Part shown: one piece after another, positions 13,992-19,142 of the stretch
Layout of the letters: every line of letters starts with the position of its first letter
Numbering within the stretch: position 1 is the stretch's first letter
Source: Candidatus Woesearchaeota archaeon
GTDB lineage: Archaea; Nanobdellota; Nanobdellia; SCGC-AAA011-G17; JACQNH01
Assembly: GCA_016203175.1 (NCBI GenBank)
Contig: JACQNH010000003.1
Coordinates: 1 to 19,142 of the forward strand
Reading direction: 5' to 3'
DNA length: 19,142 nt
Notes under the pieces: model-generated
Seen by the model: only the letters and a program-made list of their open reading frames with translations
Told to the model about the DNA's origin: nothing
Databases searched by the model: none
Program-made: the position numbers and the translations under genes

Positions 13992-14519
13992 ATGGATGCA
14001 ACTGTTCCAAAGCAGACTAATGTGTTTTCTAAGATATCTAAAGAAGACCTTGCTGCAATAAATAAAGTAAAAGAAATACTTCTTCCGCTTAAAGAAAAAT
14101 ATAATTTGTCTTTTAAGGATTTGCAAAAATTGCTTGAAGAACAGCTTACCTTCCCATTAGAAATTTTATCAAAACATCTTACTTTTTTGGAATCAGTTGT
14201 TAAATATTTGAAGGAAAATAAAGAATTATCTTTACGCAAAATATCAAGGAAAATTGGAAGAGATGAAAGAAATGTTTGGCATATTTTTAATAAAGCAAAT
14301 AAAAAATATCCTGAAAGATTTACGATTTCTGAAGTTTCTTATTGGGTTCCTGTTTCAATTTTAGATTCTAATTTATCGAGTTTAGAAGCGCTTGTTTTCT
14401 ATTTGAAGAATAAATTTTCTCTAAGTTTTCATGAAATTGCAGTTTTGTTGAAACGTAATGATAGGACTGTATGGACTGTTTATCAAAGAGCTAAAAACAA
14501 AAATGAAAAGCAAAAATAA
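13992..14519 (+). CDS. Protein with two tandem helix-turn-helix units; putative regulator
   Basis: A 175-residue basic protein with an internal duplication. Residues about 69-104 contain ESVVKYLKENKELSLRKISR then KIGRDERNVWHIFNKA. Residues about 130-170 repeat the pattern as ALVFYLKNKFSLSFHEIAVL then LKRNDRTVWTVYQRAK. Each unit reads as a helix, then LS..eIa..l.R..RTVW..y..A, a DNA-binding helix-turn-helix of sigma/MarR type. The N-terminal 60 residues are helical. Its end overlaps the giant surface protein gene by 17 bp, so the two are co-transcribed and possibly translationally coupled. Direct repeats around its promoter suggest self-regulation. It could alternatively bind RNA or partner proteins; no family name is claimed. 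Confidence 0.75.
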   Translation: MDATVPKQTNVFSKISKEDLAAINKVKEILLPLKEKYNLSFKDLQKLLEEQLTFPLEILSKHLTFLESVVKYLKENKELSLRKISRKIGRDERNVWHIFNKANKKYPERFTISEVSYWVPVSILDSNLSSLEALVFYLKNKFSLSFHEIAVLLKRNDRTVWTVYQRAKNKNEKQK

Positions 14520-17500
14520 CAAGATAGGGAAGTTGGAAGAGAGAAAGGTTAGATTAATTAGAGATATCCAACTTTGTGAAACCTATAAAGGAAAGATTGT
14601 TGAATTTGCTAATTCATTAAATTATCAATATAATAAAGGCCTAATTAATGAAAATGATTATGCTCAACAGTTATCAGAGGTTTTAGAAAATAGAACTTTA
14701 GACCAATGGATTAAATACTATGATGAATGTATAGCTTACTACAAAAATTCAATTGATAAATGTGACAAAAAAATTAAAGTAGAAAAAGAAACTGAAACTT
14801 TAAGAAAAATAAAATCTAGAGCAGAGTTAACAGCTTTAACAATATTATTTGCATTGATTATAATTTATTTAGGAGGAACATTCACAGGATTTTTTATAGC
14901 TGGAGATATTAACGTGCCTGTTTATGATAAGTTTGGAGAAGTAATTGGCAAATCCACTGTAAATGATGGGCTTATATTCGCGAATACATATGATGGATTG
15001 ATTAGTGTAATAATAGAACCTACTAAAATTACTGATTTAAGCAGAATTATCATAAGTGGTGGTAAGGTTCGTGAAACACAGGATACTATCATTTACCTTG
15101 GATCAATAGAAGGAAGAATAACAATTACGATACCAAGGGATAGACTACTAACAGGCATAGCTAGGTGTAGTTCATTTGATATAGGGGGATTCTATTGCAG
15201 AGAATGGAAAGAGACTCCTACCGTACTAAAATATGAAGGTGAAAAGGTAAGCTTTGATGTTTCAACAGAGGGGGCTTATGCTGGAATATTTAATAGTTCA
15301 GAGCTTGATCCTTCAAATATCGAAATTAGAGTTAAAAATAAATTTGGAAATAATTTAAGTTCACCTAAGATAGAAGGAAAGACTGTTACCATTAATACAA
15401 ATGATACTGAACTTAATTTAACAGGGATAATTTCAACTAAAGTAGATGTGTTTATAGACCGCGTAGGAGATAAAATAATTAAGACGCCAATTGTTTATAT
15501 ACCGAGCATTACATTAAATAAATCTGTGGTAAGCCTTCCAAAGAATGAAAAACAAATTAATGCAATATACAAGTGTGATACTTTTGACTTGGGGGCATTT
15601 AAATGTCTTGAATGGAAGAAGGCCAATATAACCTTTGAAGATAGAGGAGATCATATTGTATTTGAAGCAGATTCATTCTCTGGATTTGGTGGGGGGTTTA
15701 TTCCAATTGCTAAAGCTGAACATCTGGATGAAAACAGATTATTTATAGAAGATATTTATGATCTCGTTAAAGCTAGGGATTATATTTGGACCAATGAAAT
15801 ACCTGTTGGTCATTATGTTAGAGTTAGATTTGAAGATAATTTGAGTAAAGATAATGACATTACTATATACGCAAGAAGTGTTAATTCAGGAAGTATTGAA
15901 GTTTATGAAGAAGGATTAGATAAAATAATTACGACATTTGAAAATATAGAGATTGATAAGAAGTATAAGGTATTGTTAAGTAACCTAGAAGGATTCCAAA
16001 ATACATTTGATTTAAAAATTGTTGGAGGAGGAATTGAGTTTGACCATATAATAGATCCTACTGTTGCACCCGGAATTAATTTTACATTCCCAACCCCACC
16101 TAATGGAACAAGCAGCACAGACACTAATTTAACTATCAATTTAACTATTGATGATCATCTTATGAAGGAGATAAAATTCAATTTCAATTATACTAATTAT
16201 ACTATGATCAATGATAGCCTAGAAGTAATGATGAACTTTGATAATAGAACCAGTCTAGGAGAAACTGATACTACAATCTTTGATGTCTCAGGAAATGGAC
16301 ATAATGGTACTGCACAATCAGGAGCTTTCGTTAATTTATCTGGGAGATATGGGGCAGCCTTCCAATTTGATGGAGTTAATGATTATATATCTATACCTCA
16401 TGATGCTGGACTTGAATTTGGAAATATGAGTGTAACTGCATGGATTAATAGGGTAACAAATACTACTACAGATGCGATTGTTGATAAAATGATAACTCAA
16501 AGTGGTTCAGTAAGATATGGTTGGGTTGTTAATGCAAGCGGATTCCTTTTCTTTTATCATGACTCAGTTGGAAGCTATCACCAATATAACACTTTAACTG
16601 ATGCAAAAGTAGGTACGCCTTCTACATGGTATTATGTTGCATTAACTTATACATTTGGGGAGGGTAATAGTATGAAAATTTATGTTAATGGAAATTTAAC
16701 TATAGGACGTTGGGATTCTGGTACGGGAAATGGGTCTGCAGGAAGCTCAACAAGAGAGCTTTGGATCGGCAAGCAAGACCACACTACTTTCCCTCATCCT
16801 TTTGATGGTTTGATTGATGAATTGAAAATGTGGAACAGGACTTTAACAGCAGATGAGATTAATTTCAGTTACCAAACCAATTTGTATAAGTTTAATAATT
16901 CACAATGGCATCTTTTAGTGAATAAGACAGGATTAGCAATTGGAAGTTACAATTATTCTGCTTCAGCAACAGATCAGTCGAATAACGAAAATCAAACTGA
17001 ATTGAGAAAGTATACTGTAATCTCTCCTGTTAGTTGTGGAAATATTACAACGTCTACTACAATGACTCAAAATTTGACAGCCCCTGGAACCTGCTTTAAT
17101 ATAACTGCTTCAAATGTAGAGTTGAATTGTGCTGGATTTAATATAACTTATGCAATCAACTCTGCCGGGAGAGGGATAAATATTAGTGGACAAGCTTTAA
17201 CAGGTATAACAGTTAAAAATTGTCCTATATTTAAAGGAAGTACACAAACTACAAATGCTGATGCTATTTATATTAATGCAGAAAATTCAACAATTATAAA
17301 TAATAGTATACTCTCTCAGGCAAATGGTATAAATATAGATACCTCAGCGAATATTTCTATTATAAATAACACAATTGATTCTGTAGCAAGTGGTTTCAAC
17401 CCTATAAGTTCTTTAGCATCAGTAAACTTAACTATCATTAACAATACTTTGATAGGTGAATCAAGCTCAGCAATATTACTTACAACTACCCCTCAAGTTA

Positions 17501-19142
17501 ATATAACTTCAAATAGGATGAACACGACGAATGGATTTATTTTAGACATATCCGATGCAAGTTCAGGAAATAATACAATAAAAAATAACATAATTGAAAT
17601 GACTGTAAGTGGTGTAAGTAATGGTGTAGATGGTATTGGTGTAAGCTCAACTGGGAATATTATAGAATCAAATAATATTACCTTAGCAGGAAGAGTAAAT
17701 CCCACCACACAGCAAGATGTTGTAGGCATTCATATTAAATTAAACGCTTGTTGTAATACTGTTTTAAAGAATAATATAACCTTAAATGATACTGCAATAT
17801 TTATCCAAAATGCTAACTATAATTTAATATTGGAGAACTTCTTAAAAGCAAATGGCAGTGCAATTGCAATTACAGGAAGAGCCCATAATAATAGCATAAC
17901 AAATAATACTATAGATTATGCTGTTGATGCTTTCAAACTTACTGCAGCAGGAGCAAATTTCCCAGAAAATAATAATTTCACAAATAATACTATAAAATAT
18001 GCTGCAGGAATGGAATTAAATATCTCAACACAAATGATTAATGGTACTAATCTAATTAATCAACCAATAAGAAATTATACTATAAACGGAACTGTTAATT
18101 TCTTTAATCAAACATTTGGGAACATAAGATTTTTCAAACCAATAAATGGTACAGGTCCAAGCTTATTTGGTTTTGAAACAAGCATTATAAGAATAGGCAA
18201 TAATTCTTTTTTTGTTAATGATACTACTACAGATCTTGTTCAGATAAATACTTCTGCAAATATAACTATTCTGGGAAGTCCAGGAATTACGTTTACAGCA
18301 CCAATAATTTATAGAACAAACTTTGCTTGTAATGCTACTGTTGGAGTAAGCTGCTTTAATTACACAAGCTTGAAAGCAGCAACTGTAATATTTAATGTAA
18401 CAGGATTTAGTAATTATAGTGTTTTAGATAATGCAAGTGTGGCTGCTGGAAATAATGATCCTTCAATTAGAAATGTTTCTGCAATTGCAGCAGTTGATCC
18501 AGTAGAAAATTCAAATAGATCTGTAAACTTCTCTTTTGTGGCAAGTGACCCCGATGGCGTAGCTGATCTGAATGATAGTACTGCTTTAGCAATCTTTAAT
18601 AAAACAGGAGAAGCAAGTAGGAATGCAAGTTGTACTGTTGGAGAGGATATTAATGCTAATTCTGTTAACTATACATGTGCAGTTAATATGTGGTACTTTG
18701 ATGGAAGTGGAAGCTGGAATGTTAATGTTTCTGTAAGTGATGTAAGTGGAGCTAGAGCTGAGAATTCAACAACTGCTGGGAACATGACAGGAATAAGCTT
18801 TACGTTCAATGCGCTAACCGCATTTATAATGAATCCAACTTCATTAACATGGGGTACATTAAATGTTGTTGATACAAATCAAACTTCAAATAATGATCCT
18901 TTAGGATTGAACAATACAGGTAATGTGGATATAGCCAACATTACAGTTAATGCTACAGATTTAACTGGTGAAACAGATAGTGCATTTAGAATATATGCGG
19001 AGAACTTTACAGTTGCCAATTTAACAGGTGGAAGTCCTGCAAATGAATGTGATTTTAATACAAATGCGACTATACCTAGGAGAGGACAAGATACTCAAAT
19101 TAACAAGACTCTATTGGGAAGAGGCAATAACTCTATAGCTAC
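14503..19142 (+). CDS. Giant membrane-anchored surface protein with LamG-like and beta-helix regions (partial, runs off the window end)
   Basis: One frame stays open from the ATG at 14503 to the window end, over 1,546 codons with no stop; I checked it codon by codon. Residues 1-106 are charged and coiled-coil-like, followed by one membrane helix (about 109-133, LTALTILFALIIIYLGGTF), so the protein should be N-inside with everything after it outside. Two related Cys-rich modules (from about 221 and 357; C..FD.G.F.C.EWK) come next. A LamG/concanavalin-like domain follows (about 574-786; FDVSGNGHNG, FDGVNDYISIP, YVNGNLT, IDELKMWNRTLT). A parallel beta-helix region (about 847-1172) has many N-N-T-I turns, and Ig-like segments follow (VASDPDGVADLNDS, about 1345-1358). 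N-x-S/T sequons are very frequent, fitting a heavily glycosylated adhesin or cell-wall protein. Ligand unknown. Confidence 0.9.
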   Translation, partial: MKSKNNKIGKLEERKVRLIRDIQLCETYKGKIVEFANSLNYQYNKGLINENDYAQQLSEVLENRTLDQWIKYYDECIAYYKNSIDKCDKKIKVEKETETLRKIKSRAELTALTILFALIIIYLGGTFTGFFIAGDINVPVYDKFGEVIGKSTVNDGLIFANTYDGLISVIIEPTKITDLSRIIISGGKVRETQDTIIYLGSIEGRITITIPRDRLLTGIARCSSFDIGGFYCREWKETPTVLKYEGEKVSFDVSTEGAYAGIFNSSELDPSNIEIRVKNKFGNNLSSPKIEGKTVTINTNDTELNLTGIISTKVDVFIDRVGDKIIKTPIVYIPSITLNKSVVSLPKNEKQINAIYKCDTFDLGAFKCLEWKKANITFEDRGDHIVFEADSFSGFGGGFIPIAKAEHLDENRLFIEDIYDLVKARDYIWTNEIPVGHYVRVRFEDNLSKDNDITIYARSVNSGSIEVYEEGLDKIITTFENIEIDKKYKVLLSNLEGFQNTFDLKIVGGGIEFDHIIDPTVAPGINFTFPTPPNGTSSTDTNLTINLTIDDHLMKEIKFNFNYTNYTMINDSLEVMMNFDNRTSLGETDTTIFDVSGNGHNGTAQSGAFVNLSGRYGAAFQFDGVNDYISIPHDAGLEFGNMSVTAWINRVTNTTTDAIVDKMITQSGSVRYGWVVNASGFLFFYHDSVGSYHQYNTLTDAKVGTPSTWYYVALTYTFGEGNSMKIYVNGNLTIGRWDSGTGNGSAGSSTRELWIGKQDHTTFPHPFDGLIDELKMWNRTLTADEINFSYQTNLYKFNNSQWHLLVNKTGLAIGSYNYSASATDQSNNENQTELRKYTVISPVSCGNITTSTTMTQNLTAPGTCFNITASNVELNCAGFNITYAINSAGRGINISGQALTGITVKNCPIFKGSTQTTNADAIYINAENSTIINNSILSQANGINIDTSANISIINNTIDSVASGFNPISSLASVNLTIINNTLIGESSSAILLTTTPQVNITSNRMNTTNGFILDISDASSGNNTIKNNIIEMTVSGVSNGVDGIGVSSTGNIIESNNITLAGRVNPTTQQDVVGIHIKLNACCNTVLKNNITLNDTAIFIQNANYNLILENFLKANGSAIAITGRAHNNSITNNTIDYAVDAFKLTAAGANFPENNNFTNNTIKYAAGMELNISTQMINGTNLINQPIRNYTINGTVNFFNQTFGNIRFFKPINGTGPSLFGFETSIIRIGNNSFFVNDTTTDLVQINTSANITILGSPGITFTAPIIYRTNFACNATVGVSCFNYTSLKAATVIFNVTGFSNYSVLDNASVAAGNNDPSIRNVSAIAAVDPVENSNRSVNFSFVASDPDGVADLNDSTALAIFNKTGEASRNASCTVGEDINANSVNYTCAVNMWYFDGSGSWNVNVSVSDVSGARAENSTTAGNMTGISFTFNALTAFIMNPTSLTWGTLNVVDTNQTSNNDPLGLNNTGNVDIANITVNATDLTGETDSAFRIYAENFTVANLTGGSPANECDFNTNATIPRRGQDTQINKTLLGRGNNSIA

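Noticed and set aside
17281..18000. Repeated AAT-AAT-ACT-type tracts as a possible DNA repeat or CRISPR-like array
   Set aside because: These are imperfect in-frame Asn/Thr/Ile codon runs forming beta-helix rungs, with no constant repeat-spacer structure.
1..19142. tRNA, rRNA or CRISPR loci
   Set aside because: I saw no tRNA cloverleaf-like sequence, rRNA stretch or regular repeat-spacer array; the intergenic regions are too short or AT-rich.

Overview
The window looks like chromosomal DNA from an AT-rich archaeon, most likely a small-genome lineage of the DPANN type (Woesearchaeota/Pacearchaeota-like). The lineage is inferred. The evidence is the gene set (archaeal Cdc48 with two AAA domains, type II methionine aminopeptidase, family B polymerase, RHH/PIN toxin-antitoxin), TATA boxes about 25 bp upstream of start codons that imply leaderless mRNAs, and GGTG/AGGAG ribosome-binding sites mainly at genes inside operons.

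Layout. 1-2388: the end of an unknown + strand gene, meeting a Pol II-like family B DNA polymerase on the - strand. 2431-3987: a + strand run of RHH antitoxin, PIN toxin and methionine aminopeptidase behind a TATA box and a GTAC-dyad operator. 3984-5270: a - strand AbiE-type toxin-antitoxin pair. 5342-8782: a branched-chain amino-acid/amide-type ABC transporter (livHMGF) preceded by only the 48-codon tail of its substrate-binding protein gene. 8785-8889: a 34-codon ORF. 8886-11148: a diversity-generating retroelement (DGR) on the - strand. 11221-13864: a zinc-ribbon/AbrB protein and Cdc48 as a - strand operon. 13992-14519: a protein with two helix-turn-helix units, read divergently. 14503 to the window end: an unbroken ORF of more than 1,546 codons for a giant membrane-anchored surface protein with LamG-like and beta-helix regions.

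The most interesting system is the DGR. A reverse transcriptase with the DGR-type LGNLTSQ and YVDD motifs lies directly downstream of a template repeat (TR, 10005-10091). The TR closely matches a variable repeat (VR, 10408-10491) inside the 3' part of the neighbouring 284-residue gene. On the coding strand, 13 of the 15 substitutions in a 78-nt aligned core fall at TR adenines, which is the signature of adenine-directed mutagenic retrohoming. A GC-rich hairpin sits 6 nt past the VR end, as in the Bordetella phage DGR. Unusual points are a one-codon gap in the VR relative to the TR, a 37-residue tail after the VR, no accessory (Avd) ORF, and a target with no visible export signal.

Other notable points are the broken or relocated livK, a 19-bp direct repeat bracketing the TATA box of the gene before the giant surface protein, and three convergent gene pairs that all overlap by the same four bases, TTAA.
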